Below, one piece after another: positions 5,896-14,200 of a stretch of 14,368 bases of DNA. Position 1 is the first letter of the stretch, and each line of letters starts with the position of its first letter. The position numbers and the translations under genes are program-made. This DNA is from a bacterium HR20 (GTDB lineage Bacteria > Bacteroidota > Ignavibacteria > Kapaibacteriales > NICIL-2), in the NCBI GenBank assembly GCA_002898675.1, contig BEHW01000052.1, forward strand, positions 1 to 14,368, written 5' to 3'. The notes beneath the pieces were generated by a model. That model did no database searches. It was given only the letters and a program-made list of their open reading frames with translations, and was not told the DNA's origin.

Positions 5896-8070
5896 TTGCG
5901 ATGGAACGAACTCTATCCTCCTCCGATGGAACGACTCCCACTGACCGTTTGCATTATCGCACGCGATGAGCAGGAGCGCTTGGGCAGGTGTCTCGATTCG
6001 GTCGCTCCGATCGCTGCGCAAATCGTCCTGGTTGATACTGGCTCAACCGACGAAACTGCCACCGTCGCTTCTCGCTACGGCGCCGAGGTGCACCACTTCC
6101 ACTGGTGCGATGATTTTGCTGCTGCGCGGAATGAATCGCTCCGCTACGCTCGCCAACCATGGATCCTCGTCCTCGACGCCGATGAGGTGCTCCTCACTCC
6201 AGAGGCCGTCGCCAGCGCAATCGCCACTGCAGCGCCTTCGATCGGCGGTATCCTCACGACGGTTCACTCGCTTTCAACTGCAGGCGGAGCACCACCGACA
6301 CGCTATGCAACGCAGGTAGTGCGCCTATTCCGAAATGACGAGCGTCTCCGATACGAAGGCATCGTGCACGAGCAAATTCTGCCGTCAATCCTTCGCGCAG
6401 GATTCCGCATCGCGCCCAGCAACATTGCAATCGAACATCACGGATACACGCTCGATCCAGCGCTGCTCCGCCCCAAGCAAGAGCGGAACCTTCGGCTGCT
6501 CGACCATGCCCTCGAACGCGAGCCGCAGAGCGCGTTCTACCGCCTCCACCGCGCCAAGACTCTGATGGCACTCGGGCAGTTCGATCGAGCAAGGGGCGAT
6601 CTCGAATCTGCCCGCAGCACTGCCCAGACCAATGGCACGCTGCTTCCGCAAATTCTCCTCCAACAGTCGGTGCTCGCAGCAATTGAAGGGCGCGACAGCG
6701 ATGCGATCGCAGCCGCTCAGGAATCGTTGCGCCTTGTGCCCAATCATCCAATGCCGTGGTTTTTGCTCGGAGACATTTACGAACGTCAGGGCAACCTGCG
6801 CGCAGCACTCGAGGCATTCGAACACGCAAGGCAAGCGATAGAGCACCCCTCGCCACAGGTCGCCATCATCGGCACAGTAGAAATTCCGCGCGATGTTCTC
6901 CACTCCCGCATCCAACGTTTGCGTAGCATGCTCGATTCCCGAGCGACGGCCACCCAACGCAAAAGCGCTCCTACTACAGCCCCACCGGTTTTGCCCATAC
7001 ACCAGGAGAATCCCATGAAAGAACCATCCTCGCAGCAGCCGCTGGTAACACTTGCGATGATCGTGCGCGACGAGGAAGACGTTCTTCCCGATTGCCTCCG
7101 CAGCGTCCGCGATTGCGTTGATCAAATTGTCATCGTGGACACTGGCTCGAACGATCGCACAATCGCCATTGCAGAAGAGTTCGGTGCAGAGGTATATCGC
7201 TTTCCGTGGTGCGACGATTTCGCCGCAGCGCGGAATGAATCGCTCCGCCATGCGCGTGGGGAGTGGATCCTCTACCTCGATGCCGATGAGCAGCTCGACG
7301 CTGAGTCTGCACGCCAGCTTCGTGCGTTGCTCCAACAGCAGCCGCCACAGGTTGGGGGCTTGCTCTGCACGATCGTCAGTCCCCATAGGGTTGGCATAGG
7401 CGGCAGAGAAACCCACCGCGGCGCCTATCCCCGACTGTTTCGCAACTACGGCTATCCGCGCATCGCATTTCGTGGACGCGTCCACGAGCAAATCACCCCT
7501 GCAATCATCGAGTGCGGCGGCGCGATCGTTCACTCGCCGATCGTCATCCACCATCGCGGCTACGATATTCCGCCTGAGCAATTGGAAGCAAAAGTCCGCC
7601 GCAACTACCGCTTGCTCATCCAGCATGTGCAAGAAGAGCCACTCAATGCCTACGCATGGTTCCAACTGGCGCAAACGCTCGCGCGGATGCAGCTTTTCGC
7701 TGAAGCAGAACGCGCATTTGGCTTTGCGCTCCAGATCGGGCTTTCGGCACCGCTGGCAGCATCGGCAGCCAGCGCTCTTGCATACATCTGCGGCGTCCAG
7801 GGCCGCTATCAGGATGCACTCCGCTGGGCAGAAGAATCGCTCCAGAAGGTCCCCGACCAAACGCTGGCACTCAATTACAAGGCGCATGCTCTCATTGCGC
7901 TCGCTCGCTACCACGAAGCTGCCCGAGCCTTCGAGGAATTGCTTGCGCGTCTTGATCGGTGCTTGCCACTTTCGGTCGGCTTCGAAATCGAACTCGACCG
8001 CCAGCAAATCGAACACCAGCTGCAGCAGGTTTTGAAGCGGAGCAGCGGGGCAATTCTGAATGCTGGCTAA
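5896..8070 (+). CDS. Tandem double GT2 glycosyltransferase-TPR fusion protein
   Basis: This 724-residue protein consists of two homologous units, each a family-2 glycosyltransferase domain followed by TPR helices. Unit 1 (about 11-345) has VDTGSTDET with D47, the diagnostic HWCDDFAAARNESL, the metal/nucleotide-sugar motif LDADE (D94-A-D96) and GIVHEQI (H158). Unit 2 (about 374-724) repeats them: VDTGSNDRT, PWCDDFAAARNESL, LDADE (D462-A-D464) and GRVHEQI. TPR-like helices lie at about 195-345 and 590-700. A Ser/Thr/Pro-rich linker (about 348-373) joins the units. Relatives transfer sugars to lipids, proteins or polysaccharide; the acceptor is unknown. Either the ATG here or the one at 5926 (MERLPLTV) could start the protein; family alignment slightly favours 5926. 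An AGGAG lies 6 nt before the in-frame ATG at 7015, so unit 2 may also be made alone. It follows the polymerase gene by 40 nt. Confidence 0.9.
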   Translation: MRWNELYPPPMERLPLTVCIIARDEQERLGRCLDSVAPIAAQIVLVDTGSTDETATVASRYGAEVHHFHWCDDFAAARNESLRYARQPWILVLDADEVLLTPEAVASAIATAAPSIGGILTTVHSLSTAGGAPPTRYATQVVRLFRNDERLRYEGIVHEQILPSILRAGFRIAPSNIAIEHHGYTLDPALLRPKQERNLRLLDHALEREPQSAFYRLHRAKTLMALGQFDRARGDLESARSTAQTNGTLLPQILLQQSVLAAIEGRDSDAIAAAQESLRLVPNHPMPWFLLGDIYERQGNLRAALEAFEHARQAIEHPSPQVAIIGTVEIPRDVLHSRIQRLRSMLDSRATATQRKSAPTTAPPVLPIHQENPMKEPSSQQPLVTLAMIVRDEEDVLPDCLRSVRDCVDQIVIVDTGSNDRTIAIAEEFGAEVYRFPWCDDFAAARNESLRHARGEWILYLDADEQLDAESARQLRALLQQQPPQVGGLLCTIVSPHRVGIGGRETHRGAYPRLFRNYGYPRIAFRGRVHEQITPAIIECGGAIVHSPIVIHHRGYDIPPEQLEAKVRRNYRLLIQHVQEEPLNAYAWFQLAQTLARMQLFAEAERAFGFALQIGLSAPLAASAASALAYICGVQGRYQDALRWAEESLQKVPDQTLALNYKAHALIALARYHEAARAFEELLARLDRCLPLSVGFEIELDRQQIEHQLQQVLKRSSGAILNAG
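7004..7017 (+). promoter_or_regulatory. Internal ribosome binding site and ATG before GT unit 2
   Basis: AGGAG (7004-7008), a 6-nt spacer and ATG (7015) lie in frame inside the fused glycosyltransferase gene, exactly at the border between linker and second catalytic domain (protein would begin MKEPSSQQPLVTLAMIV). This looks like the start of a formerly separate gene or a working internal start. Confidence 0.55.
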
Positions 8071-8125
8071 ACGCAAACTAAAATGTTGGTACACGTGTAA
8101 CGTTGCCGCCGCCAATTGCGACTAA

Positions 8126-8144
8126 GTGCTCGCGCCAGGAGCAC
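8126..8144. repeat. 6-bp hairpin in the gap after the glycosyltransferase gene
   Basis: GTGCTC (8126-8131), a 7-nt loop and GAGCAC (8139-8144) form a short perfect stem 55 nt after the stop codon. No T-run follows on the plus strand, so a terminator role is doubtful. The rest of the 145-nt gap before the next gene holds no clear promoter. Confidence 0.3.
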
Positions 8145-8215
8145 GCAAAACACACGGCGTGCCAGAAATACGGCGCATGTGTGTTTCACCATTTCTGTTT
8201 TGGAGGGTCTTCGCT

Positions 8216-8467
8216 ATGAAGAAGCTCGGACTGGCAACGCTCGCCGTTGCCCTCATGGCAGCACAGGTGATGCTCGCTGCCGATCAAGGAAAGAGCGCTG
8301 CAAAGGCAGCGCCTGCAAAGCCTGCTGCGGAAGCAAAGGTTGCTCCCGCAACATCGCCTGCCCCGACGACTGCCCCAGCGGACAAAGCGTCGGAGCCAAT
8401 GGCAAAGAAGGGCAAAAAGCATCACCACCACAAAAAGTCCGAGAAGCCTGCCGAACAACCCAAGTAA
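8216..8467 (+). CDS. Small exported Ala/Lys/Pro-rich protein, unknown function
   Basis: I do not recognise this 83-residue protein. It begins with a signal peptide (MKKLGLATLAVALMAAQVMLA), with likely cleavage at ALA-type residues near 21-22. The mature part is low-complexity: Ala, Pro and Lys repeats such as KAAPAKPAAEAKVAPA, then a strongly basic end with four His in a row (69-72) between Lys pairs. Such composition suggests a disordered, positively charged periplasmic or surface peptide. The His run could bind metal, but this is speculation. The start at 8216 is chosen over upstream in-frame codons because GGAGG lies 9 nt before it and the signal peptide starts there. It is followed by a strong intrinsic terminator, so it is transcribed alone or ends an operon. 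It resembles the small Lys-rich protein at 9650 in overall plan. Confidence 0.75.
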   Translation: MKKLGLATLAVALMAAQVMLAADQGKSAAKAAPAKPAAEAKVAPATSPAPTTAPADKASEPMAKKGKKHHHHKKSEKPAEQPK

Positions 8468-8491
8468 GCACGGCAGCGCTTCACCGCTGGA

Positions 8492-8533
8492 AAGCGGCTT
8501 GCACGTTCATCAGTGCAAGCCGCTTGTTTTTTT
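8492..8533 (+). terminator. Strong Rho-independent terminator
   Basis: A perfect 13-bp stem (8492-8504 with 8513-8525), an 8-nt loop and, one base later, seven T (8527-8533). It lies 24 nt after the small exported protein gene and separates it from the lipoprotein operon. Confidence 0.93.
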
Positions 8534-8565
8534 GGCTATGATGACGCATCGAACCAGGTGCTGCC

Positions 8566-8573
8566 TATTTTTG
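8566..8573 (+). promoter_or_regulatory. Putative -7 promoter element for the FN3 lipoprotein operon
   Basis: TATTTTTG followed by CAC matches the Bacteroidota -7 box and lies directly downstream of the preceding terminator. Transcription would begin near 8580, about 48 nt before the lipoprotein start codon. No clear -33 TTG is seen. Confidence 0.45.
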
Positions 8574-8627
8574 CACCAGTGCGTCTGTGCTCTTGCATTA
8601 TGTTCCACCACTTTTCACGGAGTTGCA

Positions 8628-9635
8628 ATGAAGCATCGCGTTCTTGTGCTGATGCTCGGTGCATTCGGTTTTTTTCTGGCTGGGTGCGAGGATAACACCA
8701 CCAACACCCCAGTCACGTTCATTCCTGCACCGCCATCGAATCTGATGGCTCTTTCAATAGATGAAACAACAGTCCGCCTCAAGTGGACACCGTCACCGTC
8801 GGAGTCGAACGCAGAGTTCAAAGGGTACCGCATCACTGCAACCAGTGGGTCCCAAACGTTCAACCCGATTACTGTAGGCAAAGGCGAAACAATCGTTGAA
8901 ATCAAAGGCCTCGATGCAAACAAGACCTATACCTTTACCGTCGCCGCGTACACCAACGACACAGTCTCGTCGGGCATCTCGATCCAGTGGGCAGTTGCAA
9001 AGCGTTTCCGCGGGATCCGCGCATTTGAAACCGCGTCGGCCAACGGTAGCGGCATTCGCTTGCTCGATGGCACAAATCTGACCATCGCCAATGGCACCGA
9101 GTGGGACGTCTGCCTCGATACCCGCACCGTCAACAACCAGGACAACTGGGCATTTGGTTCACCGCAAGCAAGCACGTATACCGACAATCAAGGGCGCTTC
9201 ATTCGCGGAGCGCAGGCAGGGCAATTAGCCAAAGCGACGATCATTTTCAGCGATAGCACATCCCAAGGGTACGTACCCTATTTCGTTGTCGCTGACTCGC
9301 TCGAGGCAGTGTTCGAATCGCAAGCAATCGGGTCCGGGAAAAAACAAGCGCAAATCATGATTGAAAATCTGCAGAACCAAGCCAAGAGCATTGTTTTCTA
9401 CGCAATGGTTGCACCTGATAACTCCGCCAACCCACCGGCAAACCAATACCGCTTTGCAAAGATCTTGCTGAAAGCAGCCGGCGGAAGCATTCTCCAGGGT
9501 ACATCGCCGAATCGGTACGTCGAGATTGACTACTCGATTCAAACAGCGGTTGGCGTGCCCTATGCGTTGGTCAAAGGCATGATGTCGCCTGTCAACGCCC
9601 CTGTTGTGAAAATTGGGTCGCAATCACTACGCTAA
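8628..9635 (+). CDS. Fibronectin type III domain lipoprotein
   Basis: This 335-residue protein has a lipoprotein signal peptide ending in the lipobox LAGC (Cys20), so it is probably anchored to the outer or inner membrane by lipid. Residues ~35-125 form a fibronectin type III domain: PAPPSNLMALSIDETTVRLKW at the start, the ESNAEFKGYRIT strand, and LDANKTYTFTVAAYTN before the last strand. Residues ~126-335 are beta-rich with no family I recognise; they include a WDVCLDTRT segment and the lone mature Cys. FN3 domains usually mediate binding, so a surface adhesion or scaffold role is possible but unproven. The start is chosen by the lipobox and by GGAG 5 nt upstream; the frame stays open far upstream through the terminator, which is not coding. 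It forms an operon with the small Lys-rich gene 14 nt downstream. Confidence 0.85.
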   Translation: MKHRVLVLMLGAFGFFLAGCEDNTTNTPVTFIPAPPSNLMALSIDETTVRLKWTPSPSESNAEFKGYRITATSGSQTFNPITVGKGETIVEIKGLDANKTYTFTVAAYTNDTVSSGISIQWAVAKRFRGIRAFETASANGSGIRLLDGTNLTIANGTEWDVCLDTRTVNNQDNWAFGSPQASTYTDNQGRFIRGAQAGQLAKATIIFSDSTSQGYVPYFVVADSLEAVFESQAIGSGKKQAQIMIENLQNQAKSIVFYAMVAPDNSANPPANQYRFAKILLKAAGGSILQGTSPNRYVEIDYSIQTAVGVPYALVKGMMSPVNAPVVKIGSQSLR

Positions 9636-9649
9636 CTGTGGAGGATCCG

Positions 9650-9919
9650 ATGAAAACGACACTTGCACTCGTTGTAGCACTTGCCGTCAGCGCCGCTGCG
9701 CAAGCGCCGGTCGTGAAAAAGGGCAGCACTCCTCAACCAGCCGAGCAGCATACCACTGAGCAAGCAGTGCCCACAGTGAAAAAAGGCACATCGCAAGGGC
9801 AACAATCTGAGCAGGCAACGCCTGTCGTCAAGAAAAGCACTGCCGACCAAGATAAAGTAGCTCCGGCGAAGAAGAAGAAATCCAAAAAGAAGCGCTCGGC
9901 AAAAAAATCACAGCCTTAA
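9650..9919 (+). CDS. Small exported Lys-rich repeat protein, unknown function
   Basis: I do not recognise this 89-residue protein. It has a signal peptide (MKTTLALVVALAVSAAAQA, cut near residue 19) and a mature part with three imperfect repeats: PVVKKGST (20-27), PTVKKGTS (41-48) and PVVKKST (58-64), spaced 17-21 residues apart by Gln/Glu/Thr-rich linkers. The end (from ~71) is almost entirely Lys, Ser and Arg. GGAGG 5 nt before the ATG at 9650 fixes the start, rather than the GTG at 9638. It lies 14 nt after the FN3 lipoprotein and before a terminator, so both are co-expressed. The tail could bind DNA, acidic polysaccharide or peptidoglycan. The same plan (signal peptide, low-complexity middle, Lys-rich end) is seen in the gene at 8216. 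Confidence 0.75.
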   Translation: MKTTLALVVALAVSAAAQAPVVKKGSTPQPAEQHTTEQAVPTVKKGTSQGQQSEQATPVVKKSTADQDKVAPAKKKKSKKKRSAKKSQP

Positions 9920-9946
9920 GGCTGGTCCAACGCATCGCAGGCTCGA

Positions 9947-9982
9947 CAGCGCGGAGCATCATTGCTCCGCGCTGCGTTTTTT
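9947..9982 (+). terminator. Strong Rho-independent terminator
   Basis: A perfect 12-bp GC-rich stem (9947-9958 with 9963-9974), a 4-nt loop TCAT, then CG and six T (9977-9982). It ends the lipoprotein/Lys-rich operon 27 nt after the last stop codon and insulates tRNA-Lys. Confidence 0.93.
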
Positions 9983-10007
9983 GATCCGTACCTCGTGGAG
10001 CGTGCTG

Positions 10008-10015
10008 TATTTTTG
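10008..10015 (+). promoter_or_regulatory. Putative -7 promoter element for tRNA-Lys
   Basis: TATTTTTG followed by CGC is the same 11-mer found before tRNA-Ala and fits the Bacteroidota -7 consensus. Transcription would begin only a few bases before the tRNA 5' end at 10025. TTTG at 9980-9983 is a possible -33 element, but its 24-nt spacing is longer than usual and it overlaps the terminator T-run. Confidence 0.5.
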
Positions 10016-10024
10016 CGCCCGCTT

Positions 10025-11070
<1,046 letters not shown>

Positions 11071-11129
11071 GGAACGCCAAGGTAGAGGGGAATCGTGCGC
11101 CAGCAAGTGTTACGAAGAACAGTGGGGCG

Positions 11130-11137
11130 TATTATTG
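11130..11137 (+). promoter_or_regulatory. Possible -7 promoter element for the LamG protein gene
   Basis: TATTATTG followed by CGC differs by one base from the tRNA promoter elements in the window and would give a leader of about 70 nt. A second candidate, TATGTTTTTTG, starts at 11167. Both lie in the 142-nt gap between the divergent phosphatase and LamG genes, and neither is proven. Confidence 0.3.
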
Positions 11138-11212
11138 CGCGTAGCATCGAGGCAGATAGTGCCAGGTATGTTTTTTGCAGCGTTCCGATCAACCGAATAC
11201 GGAGCATTGACG

Positions 11213-14200
11213 ATGCGAATGTGCGCCGCTGTGTTGCTGAGTCTGATGGCAACTGTTCACCTTGCCGCTGTGGGACCGTGCGATGGTAACAAAGCCTGCG
11301 TCGGGCGTGCCTACACCGGAAGTGTCGCAACGGGCCAGAACCACCATTACATCAACGTTGCTGCCTCGCCATCTCTGCGGAGTATTTCCACGCAGATGAC
11401 CGTTGAACTGTGGATCAACGCCTCGCGGCAGAGTGGCGGACGTGTCATCATCGCAGGCATCTGGGGTCCCTACAGCGACGACAACGACGTCTGGCTGCTC
11501 TCGATCTCCCCAAGCGACCAACTCACCTTCGAAGTCAACGGCCCCCAGAATCGCGGCAGCCAGGACAACACCGTTGCCAGTGCCCCCTTCGGCAGCTATT
11601 ACGGGCGATGGACGCACATTGCCGCAACGTTCGATGCCGGCATCGTCCGGCTGTACATTGATGGCGTCATGCAAGACTCTGCCTACAATGCGCAGTACCC
11701 TGCTACGCGTCTTCGGCAGCCGCAGAATCCAGCCTCCGCGCTGAAAATCGGCAGCATCAACGGATTTTTCGACTCCCCGCAGAATCGAGCATTCGTCGGC
11801 CAGCTCGACGAATTCCGCATCTGGAACCGGGCACTCGGACGCCAGGAGATTGCCTGCAATCGCTTCCGCTCCCTCGAAGGAAACGAACAAGGACTTGTGC
11901 TCTACTTCCGCTGCAACGAACAGGAAAACGACTTCCTCACACCACTCTGTGATGCATCGGGCAATGGCAACCAAGGGCGCCTGTTTAGCGGGGCGACCTG
12001 CCGACCACCCTCCCCACCGCGGATAATTCCCCGTAGCATGACCGTAAGTCCGCAGAGCATCGCTGAACAGCTGGACTGCGATTCGACGCGCACGTGGCTC
12101 ATTACGCTTGCGGACACGACTGAGTGCGGCAGCAGTGTCACGCTCTCCGTTGGAGGGCGGGATCGCTCGTTCTTTCGCGTTAGTCCTGCATCGCTTGTGC
12201 TTCCGCCTGGCGGGGTGCCACAAGTAGCATCGGTCACCTACAGCGGGTACTTGACCGGAAACATCCAAGCATTCGTCCGCATTGCCGGCACCAATCGTTG
12301 CAGTGCAAGCGACACCGTGCAGATTCAGCTCAACCGCCGTACCGAACTGACGTACCGCCCCAGTCGCATTACGTTCGATACCCTCTTTTCTCGCTGCCCG
12401 AGCCGCGCGCTGCTCGATACGACCATTCGTATCTGCAACGAAAGTGCTGCCCTTGGCACGCCCCAGCCGATCGCAATCACCGGCGCTGTGACGCGGCAGC
12501 CGGCGATTTTCCAGGCGTTCCCAGCCGGTGGTGGCGCATTCCCGATTGTGCTCCAGCCAGGCGAGTGCGCCGACATCACGGTCCGCTTCTTGGCGCAGGA
12601 TACAACGGCGCTCTTCTTGGACACCCTCTACATCCTTTCGACCGATCGCTGCCCAGGCAATGGCATTATCCCCCTTGCAGGTCGCACGCAGCAGGTCTTC
12701 GCAATTCGCCGCGCAGATGGGCAAACGCCAATTGGTTCACTGCAATTTCCTCCAACATGCCCTGGGGACCTCTCGTCCCCGCAGGCATGGAATTGGTACA
12801 ACCTCACCAGCCGTCCGCTCACGATTGATAGCGTCGTTTTTCCACGCGTGCTCGTTGCGATCCGATTGCCCCGACTGCCGTACACCCTTGCTCCATCGAG
12901 CCAAACAGGCGAACTCGAGAAGTACTTCCGCTTTCGTCCGCTCGTGCCGGGTATGGTTCGCGATTCGATCGTGTTCTACGCGCGCCTGCCCGGTGAGCCA
13001 TGCCAGTTCGTTATCGCGATTCCGTTCAGCGGTCGCGGTCTCGACAACGACGTTCAATTCACAACTGGCGCGATTGATTTTGGCAATGTCATCGTCGGCC
13101 AAGAAGCTCGGCAAGACGTCGTGCTCCGCAACAACAGCACAACCGACGTGATGACCGTTTCGCTCTACCTCAAGCGAGGCGAAGAGTTCATCCTCCTGCA
13201 GCGGAACATTCAACTGGCGCCACAACAAACGCGAATGCTCAGCAACATCCTGGCATTCCGACCGACCGAGCCGCTCGACTACACCGATACGCTCTGCCTG
13301 TTTGAACAGCGCTGCTACATGACGGCGTGCATCCCTGTCCATGGGCGGGGGATTATCGAGCGATTTCGTTACGAGCCCCCCGTGCTGCGCATCGAGCGCG
13401 TGCTCACCTGCGATAGCAGCACGGCAACCATTGACATCATCAACGAATCGAGCATCGAGCAAATCCTCAGCAACGTCCGACTCGATGATCCTTCCGGCTA
13501 TCTGTTCGCTGTGGACACGCTCACTGGCCAGCGGACAATGCTTCCACCGACCCTCCGAATTCCAGCGGGGGGACGAGTGCGCATTGCAATCCGTTTTGTG
13601 CCACCTGCTGGCGGCCAACAAGATGTCGCTATCGTCGGACTGATTCGCTATCGCTCTTCGAGCGGCGAGGAGTGGCTCGTTCAAATCCGCGCAAATTCCG
13701 TCACGCCGAAGCTCTACGTCACCCCTACGACCGACTACGGCACACTGGAAGTCGGAGAGACTCGCGATGATACGCTGGCTGTCGAGAACATTTCGCCAGT
13801 CCCTGTTCGCATCAGCCAACTGGTGCTGCCTGCAGGCTACACCCTTCAAGGCACAATTCCACCGCTGCCAGTCGTTCTCGCTCCGCGCGATTCAGTGCTA
13901 GCAATTGTGCGCTTTGCACCGACAAGCGTCCAGACGTACGATGCGCCAATCACCGCCGAGAGCGACTGGCCCTGCAACAGCGTTCGTTCAAGCGGCGATC
14001 TCCGTGGGCGGGCGGTCATTTACCGGCTGGATGCTCCGATCAGCATCCAGAACTTCAGCTACGTCCGCCCTTGCGAATGTGTATCACGCGAGATTCCGCT
14101 GGCCAATAATTCGCGGGTCCATCCGATGACCATTGATACGCTCCGTATTGATGGTGTCGGCATCCCGAACGCCACACCGCAGCTGTTTTCCTTTCGCTCG

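Noticed and set aside
6385..8115. A 576-codon open frame antisense to the glycosyltransferase gene
   Set aside because: It lies almost wholly opposite a gene with clear GT2 motifs, shows no recognisable domain and has a skewed composition. It is explained by codon bias of the sense gene.
8126..8215. Upstream in-frame start for the 83-residue exported protein
   Set aside because: The added residues are not signal-peptide-like, and GGAGG points to the ATG at 8216.
8340..8627. Extension of the lipoprotein frame 96 codons upstream
   Set aside because: It would run through another gene and a strong terminator. The lipobox signal peptide and GGAG site place the start at 8628.
9638..9649. GTG start for the small Lys-rich protein
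   Set aside because: It lies before or within the GGAGG site; the ATG at 9650 has proper spacing and begins the signal peptide.
11189..12724. A 511-codon antisense open frame opposite the LamG protein
   Set aside because: The opposite strand has a signal peptide, LamG and Ig-like repeats; the antisense product has no known motif or ribosome binding site.
12737..13849. A 370-codon antisense open frame opposite the Ig-like repeats
   Set aside because: Shadow of the repeat protein, with no domain or start signal of its own.
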